From positions 1-36,548 of the forward strand of contig JAILCX010000087.1 of assembly GCA_024690205.1 (NCBI GenBank): a stretch of 36,548 bases of DNA, in the 5' to 3' direction. Every line of letters starts with the position of its first letter. The first letter of the stretch is position 1. Below the pieces are notes generated by a model. The model worked only from the letters and a program-made list of their open reading frames with translations. It ran no database searches and had not been told where the DNA came from. This DNA is from Lachnospiraceae bacterium (GTDB lineage Bacteria; Bacillota; Clostridia; Lachnospirales; Lachnospiraceae). A program made the translations under genes and the position numbers. Shown here piece by piece: positions 16,056 through 22,671 of this stretch.

Positions 16056-17567
16056 ATGGAAAAGATATCATCAACAGTATTAAAAGTTCTCGTGGCAATA
16101 TGCTTTTGCATGTTGCCCATTCTTTGTTTTTCTCTGGATAAAAAAACTGTATGTCCCGGCATCCTTCACAACTATGTGACATACATTATTGCCGCGGGAG
16201 TCGTGGTGATATGGCTATATTTTGCCCACAATATCGAGTATAAGAAAATGAAGCCGTTAAATCTGTGGCTTGTCTTTATACTTCTTTTTGTGGGTCAGGA
16301 ATTCATTTGTCTGAACATTACATTTAGGACTACCTGGGATCCGATGGCGGTTATGTACAGTGCTAATTTTGCAGCGCTCAAAGACCGGGACGGAATGGCT
16401 GATATGGCTTCATATCTTTCTATTTACCCAAGCAATATGCTTCTTGTTTGGATATACAGTCTGGTTTATTCCCTTAATAACAAAATACATATAACGGAAG
16501 ATGCGCTAAACCTTTTACAGGCGATGCAATGTCTGATAAGCTCTGCAACCGGTGTTCTTACATATGTTTGTGCCGGAAAACTAACCGGAAAGGAAAGAAC
16601 TGCAAGAATTGCACTTTTGTTGTATATTCTTATAACCGGAATAACTGCATGGCTTGTAATACCGTATTCGGATTCAACGGGCCTGCTTTTGCCTGTGTTG
16701 TTGCTGTATATGGCGCTTAAGTTTTACGAAAAGAACGATGACAAAAAAAGATACTTATATCTTTGTGCGATAGGTTTCATGACATATTTTTCATACAGGT
16801 TAAAGCCGCTTGCCTGTATTGTTGTTATTGCATTTGTTATTTTGGCATTGGTTAACATCAAAAAGACCGGTTTTGGACTAAAGGCCTGCATTTCTTTTGC
16901 AATCGGACTTTTGATTTCTGTACTTACAGTCAATTTAGCAATAAACTCAATGGGTTATGAACTTGATCCCGAGGCAGAATTCGGATGGCAGCACTTTATC
17001 ATGCAGGGTGTAAATGAAAAGTCAGATGGCGGAAACAGTGATTCAGACCTTGCTTTTTCTCAATCCATTCCCACCAAGGCAGAAAGAGACAGGACCAATC
17101 TTGAAGTGGCAGAACAGAGAATAAAGGAAATGGGCCCTTTGGGATGCGCAAGATTAGCCCTTGTAAAGGTATACCGGCCTTTTTCAAGTGGAACTTTCGG
17201 ATGGGGCGGCGTAGGAATAAGCTTTTATCATGAAGCATATCATCCGAGATTTGGACTTATTACCAAAGCCATGAGAAGCATTTTCTGGGAAAAAGAAGCA
17301 TATGAGGAATATGAGGGGAGTAAAACCTTATACGCGATATATCAAATATTTAAGCAGATCATCTGGAATGCTGTACTTATCCTTTGCATTTTTGCCTCAA
17401 TAAGAAAAGAGCAGCTTACGGATGGACAAAAATTGTTATATTTATCAGTGATAGGAATCTTTCCTTATTTCATTCTTATGGAGAGTCATCCGAGATTTAT
17501 GTTGATGCTTAGTCCTCTTGTAATCCTCATGTCGGTCATGGGATACGACAAGCATACGACAAAATAA
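16056..17567 (+). CDS. Multi-spanning membrane protein, GT-C glycosyltransferase-like
   Basis: About 503 residues with some 11 predicted membrane helices. The first large loop after two helices has FRTTWDPMAVMYSA, an acidic site placed as in GT-C (PMT/ArnT-like) enzymes. A later large segment (GWQHFIMQGVNEKSDGGNSDSD, with RTNLEVAEQRIKEMG) is probably extracytoplasmic, as is the WGGVGISFYHEAYHPRFG stretch. It is likely to transfer sugars from lipid carriers to the glycan, inferred from fold and neighbours. Two ATGs are in frame, 16047 (overlapping the previous gene) and 16056 (1 base after its stop); neither has a strong ribosome site. It is the last gene of the first rightward glycan run; no clear terminator follows. 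Confidence 0.75.
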   Translation: MEKISSTVLKVLVAICFCMLPILCFSLDKKTVCPGILHNYVTYIIAAGVVVIWLYFAHNIEYKKMKPLNLWLVFILLFVGQEFICLNITFRTTWDPMAVMYSANFAALKDRDGMADMASYLSIYPSNMLLVWIYSLVYSLNNKIHITEDALNLLQAMQCLISSATGVLTYVCAGKLTGKERTARIALLLYILITGITAWLVIPYSDSTGLLLPVLLLYMALKFYEKNDDKKRYLYLCAIGFMTYFSYRLKPLACIVVIAFVILALVNIKKTGFGLKACISFAIGLLISVLTVNLAINSMGYELDPEAEFGWQHFIMQGVNEKSDGGNSDSDLAFSQSIPTKAERDRTNLEVAEQRIKEMGPLGCARLALVKVYRPFSSGTFGWGGVGISFYHEAYHPRFGLITKAMRSIFWEKEAYEEYEGSKTLYAIYQIFKQIIWNAVLILCIFASIRKEQLTDGQKLLYLSVIGIFPYFILMESHPRFMLMLSPLVILMSVMGYDKHTTK

Positions 17568-17637
17568 AAACAGCAGTTATCTTATATAAAAACATTATTG
17601 CGCCCCGTAAGTGCCTAAAACACGCCATTTGCAACCA

Positions 17638-17710
17638 CCGGTTGACAAATTGAAAAGGCAACTTTATGGAGTGTAACCGGAAAAAAAGGTATTCTCAGAT
17701 TGTTCGAACA
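17638..17710 (+). promoter_or_regulatory. Control region of the HTH gene: -35 element, inverted repeats and palindrome
   Basis: TTGACA (17642-17647) could be a -35, but the matching -10 (TATGGA, 17665-17670, 17-base spacer) is poor. CCGGTT(g)ACA at 17638-17647 and TGTAACCGG at 17672-17680 form a 9-bp inverted repeat with one bulge around this promoter. Downstream, TGTTCGAACA (17701-17710) is a perfect 10-base palindrome in the leader. Such symmetric sites suit binding by the dimeric HTH protein encoded next, i.e. autoregulation, which is inference. Confidence 0.4.
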
Positions 17711-17785
17711 GGAAACAAAATGAAAAATTGTTTGAAGCTGAGATACCGGGATCATATTCGGAGTAAGCTGCGGAAAGGAATAAAA

Positions 17786-18778
17786 ATGATATTAGCAGAT
17801 AAGATCATTAATGAAAGAAAAAAGAATGGCTGGTCACAGGAAGAACTGGCAGATATGCTTGATGTTTCAAGACAGTCGGTTTCAAAGTGGGAAGGAGCAC
17901 AGAGTGTTCCGGATCTTCAAAAGATACTTAAGATGGCTGAGATATTCTCGGTAAGCACGGATTACTTATTAAAAGATGAACTTGAGCCTGAGGATGCACC
18001 TTTACGTTCATATGAAGTTGATGATGTTTCAAGAACCAAGCGAAAAGTAACAATGGAAGATGCAAGAGAATACATCTTATTAAGAAAGCAGCTTCTTCCA
18101 AGGATAGCTCTCGGTGTATTCCTTTGTATTACATGTCCCGTGGTTCTTATCTTACTTGCAGGATTACAGAGTGCGGGAATAGTATCGATCACGGAAAATA
18201 TGGCAGCAGCCATCGGACTTATATTCATATTCGGACAGGTCGGAATGGCAGTGTTTATCTTTATTATAAACAGCGGAAAACTATCAAAGTATAATTTCCT
18301 GGAGCAGGAATGCTTTGAGACGGAATATGGTGTTGACGGTATGGTAAAAGAGAAGATGGCCTTATTTGAAAAGACAAACACACTGGCACTTACCGTAGGC
18401 GTTATGCTCTGTATGTTAAGCTGCGTTCCTCTTGTTATCTGTTCAGTTATGGGAGTATCGGAATATATTATAACCGCCATGGTATGCCTGCTCCTTATTG
18501 CTGTTGCAACAGCGGTATTCCTTTTCATATCGGTTTGCGGATTTTACAGTTCGTTTAAAATACTGCTTCAGTGCGATGATTATACGCTTAAGAACAAAAA
18601 GCTCAACAAGAGGATGGATGCAATTTCGGGCGTATACTGGATGCTTATTACGGCAGTCTATCTTGCAGTAAGCTTCCTTACCATGCGCTGGGACCGCACC
18701 TGGATCATATGGGCGGTTTCAGGGGTGGTCTATGCACTCTTAAGGGCTATCGTGAATGCCTTTGATAAAGGGGAGTGA
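17786..18778 (+). CDS. XRE-family HTH regulator with C-terminal membrane domain
   Basis: A 330-residue protein. Residues 1-65 are a Cro/C1-type (HTH_3) domain: MILADKIINERKKNGWSQEE, then ADMLDVSRQSVSKWEGAQSVPD with the recognition helix S-R-Q-S-V-S-K-W. Residues 110-330 contain about six hydrophobic segments, so the repressor is membrane-tethered, an arrangement common in Lachnospiraceae and thought to sense envelope state. ATG 17786 is chosen because AAAGGA lies 7 bases upstream and homology begins there; the frame is open from 17666 but those 40 residues are not family-like. The stop codon TGA ends at 18778, directly touching the stop of the convergent O-antigen-ligase gene. Targets are unknown; the local glycan genes and itself are candidates. 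Confidence 0.85.
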   Translation: MILADKIINERKKNGWSQEELADMLDVSRQSVSKWEGAQSVPDLQKILKMAEIFSVSTDYLLKDELEPEDAPLRSYEVDDVSRTKRKVTMEDAREYILLRKQLLPRIALGVFLCITCPVVLILLAGLQSAGIVSITENMAAAIGLIFIFGQVGMAVFIFIINSGKLSKYNFLEQECFETEYGVDGMVKEKMALFEKTNTLALTVGVMLCMLSCVPLVICSVMGVSEYIITAMVCLLLIAVATAVFLFISVCGFYSSFKILLQCDDYTLKNKKLNKRMDAISGVYWMLITAVYLAVSFLTMRWDRTWIIWAVSGVVYALLRAIVNAFDKGE

Positions 18779-20278
18779 TTACCTTTTGGAATTTATCATG
18801 CCAAAGACTATAAATATCAGAGGCGTGCAGATACATTGCTGATAGCAGAAAGTGTTATGAACCATATATGCTGCAACTGCTATTGTTAAGGGAACATAGA
18901 AGAGATCATCTTTAGATTTTTTAACGCCGGAATACAAGGCAAATATGAATATTCCCATATAGGCAACACATCCCAATACCCCTTCCGTGACAAGCGCATT
19001 AAGCCACTCATTGTGGGCATTGGGAAGCTGTGTTCCTTTAAAGACTGAATTTATTTCATCATGGTAAAGCGTATCTGAGGCTTTCCAAAACATATCAGGA
19101 CCTACACCAATGAGTTTGTCTTTTGTTGAACCATTGGAAAAGGTTTGCATGGCTATTCGCCAAATGAATCCCCTGTTATTCCCCCAGGAATCGTTGAATG
19201 AAGAAATACTGTTATTGGTGATACATATGACTATGACTGCACTGATGCCACACAGAACAGTGAGGGTGAGATACAGGATTCTCAGTTTGTGGAGCGGAGA
19301 ACCCTGACCTGCCATTTTTTTGTTATGCAAAATACCCAAAAGGATAAAAACTGCCAAGGATAAGATTGCCAATGCAACACCTGATCTTGGATCCGTAAGA
19401 AGCATTGTTAGGTGTTCATCTTCCAGTATCCTTCTATAATCAGCTAAATAGATTCGGGTCAATCCAATAGATAACAGCGATATCGAGCTGATAAGAAGAA
19501 CTTTCGCAAATTCAAAAAACAGATTGCTGTCTTTTAAACAAAACCATCCTGTTAAAGCTATGATAACGATTAAACCTGCTAAAGCACTGTCGGTATATGA
19601 AACGAGAATCACGCAGGTTTGAAGATAAATGAATAAACCCAGCAGGATCTTGATGCGTGTTTTCTTTTCGGTGAAAAATGCATAAATTCCAAATGGGGCA
19701 ATGATCATTGTATATGACGTAAACCATGTCTTTTGACCAACGGTGGAGATGAACTCAAAACGATAGTCGGCTTTTATATTATCATATAATCCAAGAGGGT
19801 TAAGGCCGTAACGTTGCAAAATGGCGATAATATACTCAATTGTTGCGGTTATGAGAATGCCGTAAAGTAATTGCTTTCGCGGGATGCTTGCGTTTGAAAC
19901 GCAAAAGAAAACAAAGACGAGTATCAGCTGGGTAAAAAGTCCCATATTCCAGCCTTCATAGCCCCAAAGAGCATCGTAACGATAGTCGCATAGTAACCAG
20001 GAAAGAACTGTTGCAAAAAGGAAATATAAAACAAAGATTTCTATCGTGGATGGCTTTTGCTTATTGAACAGTTTTAATTTGTTATCAAAAATGATACAAA
20101 TAACAAATAATCCGATAACAAAATACATAAGGAGAAGAGAAGAGACCTTAAAAAAACCGAACTTTGACTCGGCCATATCCCGGTATCCGTGCAGCATGAA
20201 CAGAGGTAAAATACACATTATTGCAAATATGTAAATGGTAACTGCAATTTCAAATGGCTTTTGACTTGCTTTTTTCAT
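18779..20278 (-). CDS. O-antigen ligase/polymerase (Wzy/WaaL) family membrane protein
   Basis: About 499 residues with some 12 membrane helices. The large extracytoplasmic loop near the C-terminus contains NNRGFIWRIAMQTF and GVGPDMF, followed by LPNAHNEWLNALVTEGVLG. This R-x3-W ... G-G ... A-H-N-x-x-L pattern is typical of the O-antigen ligase (Wzy_C) family, which polymerises lipid-linked oligosaccharides or attaches glycans to an acceptor. In a Gram-positive it probably acts on surface polysaccharide or glycoprotein. ATG 20278 is preferred: AGGAG sits 6 bases upstream; an alternative GTG at 20284 overlaps that site. It reads leftward against both neighbouring glycan runs. A terminator for the gene upstream ends a few bases before its ribosome site, so no room exists for a separate promoter. 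Confidence 0.87.
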   Translation of the reverse strand: MKKASQKPFEIAVTIYIFAIMCILPLFMLHGYRDMAESKFGFFKVSSLLLMYFVIGLFVICIIFDNKLKLFNKQKPSTIEIFVLYFLFATVLSWLLCDYRYDALWGYEGWNMGLFTQLILVFVFFCVSNASIPRKQLLYGILITATIEYIIAILQRYGLNPLGLYDNIKADYRFEFISTVGQKTWFTSYTMIIAPFGIYAFFTEKKTRIKILLGLFIYLQTCVILVSYTDSALAGLIVIIALTGWFCLKDSNLFFEFAKVLLISSISLLSIGLTRIYLADYRRILEDEHLTMLLTDPRSGVALAILSLAVFILLGILHNKKMAGQGSPLHKLRILYLTLTVLCGISAVIVICITNNSISSFNDSWGNNRGFIWRIAMQTFSNGSTKDKLIGVGPDMFWKASDTLYHDEINSVFKGTQLPNAHNEWLNALVTEGVLGCVAYMGIFIFALYSGVKKSKDDLFYVPLTIAVAAYMVHNTFCYQQCICTPLIFIVFGMINSKR

Positions 20279-20290
20279 CTGCACTCCTAA

Positions 20291-20325
20291 AAAACAAGGG
20301 CAGACAATTTGCCTGCCCTTGTTTT
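20291..20325 (-). terminator. Intrinsic terminator between the secreted-protein gene and the ligase gene
   Basis: A perfect 13-bp stem (20291-20303 with 20313-20325) around a 9-base loop, followed leftward by T residues (20294 to 20289). It closes the gene at 20348-21133 and lies in the immediate leader of the O-antigen-ligase-like gene, whose Shine-Dalgarno begins within a few bases of the T-run. Confidence 0.88.
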
Positions 20326-20347
20326 GATATTAAGAGATAATAAACGA

Positions 20348-21133
20348 TCAGTCAATTCTGACTAAAGCATAAACACCATCACCGGTTAAACCCTTGAAGT
20401 GAATTGCATTTCCTTCCATCCAAATATCCTGACCATCAAACCCGCTATAACTGTCACCTCTTTCACTCCTTACGACAGACAATAATCTGTATTGAGCTCC
20501 TTCTTTAACAAAGTCATCAGGTAAGCCGATCACCATATCAAACTGACCTTTTTCCCAACCCTGTGCATCTCCGCCTTCAGCTTTGTATCCGCTTTTGGTC
20601 TTGGCAAGAACGTTAACCTGAACTACGGGTCCTAAAGTGACGTTTTCTTCGGGCATATTTGCTACTAATTGCTCCATGTAGTTATATGCAAGAGGACTCT
20701 TGCTGGGAGAAACGTCCCATGTTGAAACCGTTACGTCATTTTCGGAACAACCAAGGCTTGCAGCTATTTCGCTCTTGGGTGAAGTAATAGCTATACCTTC
20801 AACAGATTTGGCAAGGTATATTCCGTCAACAGTAGTTTTGACATTAGCACCGGGAATGTCTACGGTCTTGTTTTCGGGAACGCTCTGAGAAACAAACTCT
20901 TTTATTTGTTCATCAATTTCTGCCTGATAGTGTGCTTCTCTTGCTTCGATGGCTCTTTCCTGAGCTTCCTTTGCTTCACGAGCACGATCTTCATCCGTCC
21001 TGTTGTCAACGGGAGCAGATGCACCTGAAGCTGACTCGGCATATACAGCTTTAACCGGAACGATTGTTACGGCTGCAACAACGCCTAATGCGGCTGCTGC
21101 AACGGTAAGTTTAAAAAACTTTTCTTTTTGCAT
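20348..21133 (-). CDS. Secreted protein of unknown function with N-terminal charged helix
   Basis: About 261 residues. MQKEKFFKLTVAAAALGVVA is a clear signal peptide with a probable cleavage after VYA (A-x-A type) near residue 33. The mature N-terminus has a short linker and then a highly charged Ala/Glu/Arg helix (DEDRAREAKEAQERAIEARE, continuing to about residue 80), probably coiled coil. The rest looks like a beta-rich domain ending SGFDGQDIWMEGNAIHFKGL; I do not recognise it. It has no cell-wall anchor motif (LPXTG) or membrane tail, so it is probably released or loosely held. ATG 21133 is chosen (GGAGG 10 bases upstream); the frame is open 13 codons further but that segment is not signal-like. 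It is single-gene transcribed, with its own terminator. A C8 tract lies in its putative promoter. Confidence 0.8.
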   Translation of the reverse strand: MQKEKFFKLTVAAAALGVVAAVTIVPVKAVYAESASGASAPVDNRTDEDRAREAKEAQERAIEAREAHYQAEIDEQIKEFVSQSVPENKTVDIPGANVKTTVDGIYLAKSVEGIAITSPKSEIAASLGCSENDVTVSTWDVSPSKSPLAYNYMEQLVANMPEENVTLGPVVQVNVLAKTKSGYKAEGGDAQGWEKGQFDMVIGLPDDFVKEGAQYRLLSVVRSERGDSYSGFDGQDIWMEGNAIHFKGLTGDGVYALVRID

Positions 21134-21183
21134 ATCCAATATACCTCCGTAAATTAGCGCAAAAAAACGCAACTTGTATTGTT

Positions 21184-21213
21184 ATTGTAAACCACTCGGG
21201 GGGGGCGAAGCAA
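21184..21213 (-). promoter_or_regulatory. Putative leftward promoter with C8 tract in the spacer
   Basis: Leftward: a weak -35 TTGCTT (21213 to 21208), an 18-base spacer that contains eight consecutive C (21205 to 21198), and a good -10 TACAAT (21189 to 21184), about 50 bases before the secreted-protein start. Loss of one C would give the optimal 17-base spacing. Confidence 0.4.
21198..21205. repeat. Homopolymer G8/C8 tract
   Basis: Eight consecutive G on the plus strand in an otherwise AT-rich divergent intergenic region of about 160 bases. It is the longest G/C homopolymer noticed in the window. Confidence 0.9.
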
Positions 21214-21255
21214 CCGCTAGATATAGCGATTTATCAAGACTTATTTTGATAGATG

Positions 21256-21264
21256 TGGTATCAT
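21256..21264 (+). promoter_or_regulatory. Possible extended -10 promoter for the radical SAM operon
   Basis: TGGTATCAT: an extended -10 (TGn plus TATCAT, five of six consensus) 34 bases before ATG 21298. No good -35 is seen 17 bases upstream. It would give a short leader containing GGAG at 21284-21287. Confidence 0.4.
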
Positions 21265-21297
21265 ATAACACAGAGTTTTTATTGGAGAATAAGCCGG

Positions 21298-22671
21298 ATG
21301 AAGATATCAAAGAGAGTACTTAAGTACGCCAAAGAAAACTATAATGGAGTAAAGCATACAACATTGAATCCGAAAGGACCGGGAGTCGTACGCATTCATC
21401 TTATCCCCCCTAAAGTCACAGGTGAGGATATAGGCCCTTCTATAGCCATAATTAACGGACAGGATATAATACCCGTTAATGTTTCATGGACCATACTTCT
21501 TTGTGAGTTTATTTCAGAGGTTAATAAATACAGCGGACGCGAGGTGACCGAAGAGGATACCGAGCAGATAATTAAAGATACCTGTAAAAGGATGCGAAAG
21601 GTATATCCTTTGCTTTCAAACAAGTATTTTGTTTCTGATATACAGACCATTATGGAGACCTTTAAGCAGATAGCTTACCGTGAGGAGTTAACGGAGGATA
21701 TTCCCTATATGAGCATAGGGGAGTATGCCCCGTATATGAAGGCTCCCCACAGGATGGATCTTATGGTTAGCGCAATGTCAAAAGAAGAAAAATGGCATTG
21801 TAACCTTAAGTGCCTCCACTGCTACGCCGCAGGACAGGCTCACTCTGAAGAAAGTGAGCTTTCAACGGATGACTGGAAAAAGATAATGGATAAGTTAAAG
21901 GAGATCGGAGTTCCACAGATCACTTTTACCGGCGGTGAGCCCACAATGAGAGATGATCTTATCGAGCTTATGGAATACGGACAGTGGTTTGTTACAAGGT
22001 TAAATACCAATGGACTTAAGCTTACCAAGGAGTATTGTCATTCGTTAAAGGCGGCCTCACTTGACAGTGTCCAGATTACTTTTTATTCGAGTGATAAAGA
22101 AATACACAACAAACTCGTGGGAGCTGACGGATATGAAAACACAGTTAACGGTATAAAGAATGCACTTGAGCTTGGCATGAGCGTCAGTGTGAATACCCCA
22201 CTTTGCACGTTGAATGAAGATTATGTCAGCACATTAAGGTTCCTTCATGAACTCGGCGTTACCTACGTTACCTGCTCAGGACTTATCACGACGGGCAACG
22301 CGGTCAAAGAAGAATCCGCAGATCTTCAGTTAAGTAAAGAAAAGATAAGTGACATTCTTAAAGCAGCAGTTGAATACTGTTTTGAAAACGGTATGGAGAT
22401 AAGCTTTACTTCTCCGGGATGGGTTGATGACGAGCTTTTTGAGGAGCTTGGCATCACGACGCCCAATTGCGGAGCCTGCCTAAGTAATATGGCGATCACT
22501 CCGGGAGGAAACGTTGTGCCCTGCCAGAGCTGGCTTTCCGGCGATACGCTTGGCAATTTCCTTTCGCAGGAATGGAGTGAAATATGGGACAGTGATAGAT
22601 GTAAGGAAAGACGGGATTATTCAGCAAAGATGCTTGGCACATGTCCTTTAAGGAAAGGCGGTGCAAGATGA
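21298..22671 (+). CDS. Radical SAM/SPASM-like enzyme, putative maturase of the Cys-rich partner
   Basis: About 457 residues. CNLKCLHC (Cys168, Cys172, Cys175) is the CX3CX2C motif that binds the SAM-cleaving 4Fe-4S cluster, followed by TFTGGEPTMR, the SAM-contacting GGE(P) motif. The C-terminal Cys391, Cys394, Cys409, Cys435 and Cys449 are arranged like a SPASM/twitch domain binding an auxiliary cluster, typical of peptide-modifying maturases. Residues 1-110 form a separate alpha/beta domain (AIINGQDIIPVNVSW, then EDTEQIIKDTCKRM) that could be a PqqD-like peptide-recognition domain; this is a guess. ATG 21298 is preferred over 21253 (GGAG 10 bases upstream). Its stop overlaps the start of the Cys-rich gene (ATGA, 22668-22671), which makes that protein the obvious candidate substrate. 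Confidence 0.9.
   Translation: MKISKRVLKYAKENYNGVKHTTLNPKGPGVVRIHLIPPKVTGEDIGPSIAIINGQDIIPVNVSWTILLCEFISEVNKYSGREVTEEDTEQIIKDTCKRMRKVYPLLSNKYFVSDIQTIMETFKQIAYREELTEDIPYMSIGEYAPYMKAPHRMDLMVSAMSKEEKWHCNLKCLHCYAAGQAHSEESELSTDDWKKIMDKLKEIGVPQITFTGGEPTMRDDLIELMEYGQWFVTRLNTNGLKLTKEYCHSLKAASLDSVQITFYSSDKEIHNKLVGADGYENTVNGIKNALELGMSVSVNTPLCTLNEDYVSTLRFLHELGVTYVTCSGLITTGNAVKEESADLQLSKEKISDILKAAVEYCFENGMEISFTSPGWVDDELFEELGITTPNCGACLSNMAITPGGNVVPCQSWLSGDTLGNFLSQEWSEIWDSDRCKERRDYSAKMLGTCPLRKGGAR

Noticed and set aside
17701-17710. LexA/SOS box
   Set aside because: The palindrome is TGTTCGAACA; the Gram-positive SOS box has the order GAAC-N4-GTTC, so it does not fit.
17666-17785. N-terminal extension of the HTH protein by 40 codons
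   Set aside because: The added residues are not family-like, while AAAGGA and ATG 17786 fit the conserved start; the palindrome lies in this leader.
18779-21133. Leftward genes as an inserted mobile element
   Set aside because: No transposase, inverted terminal repeats or target duplications were seen; the genes match the glycan theme.
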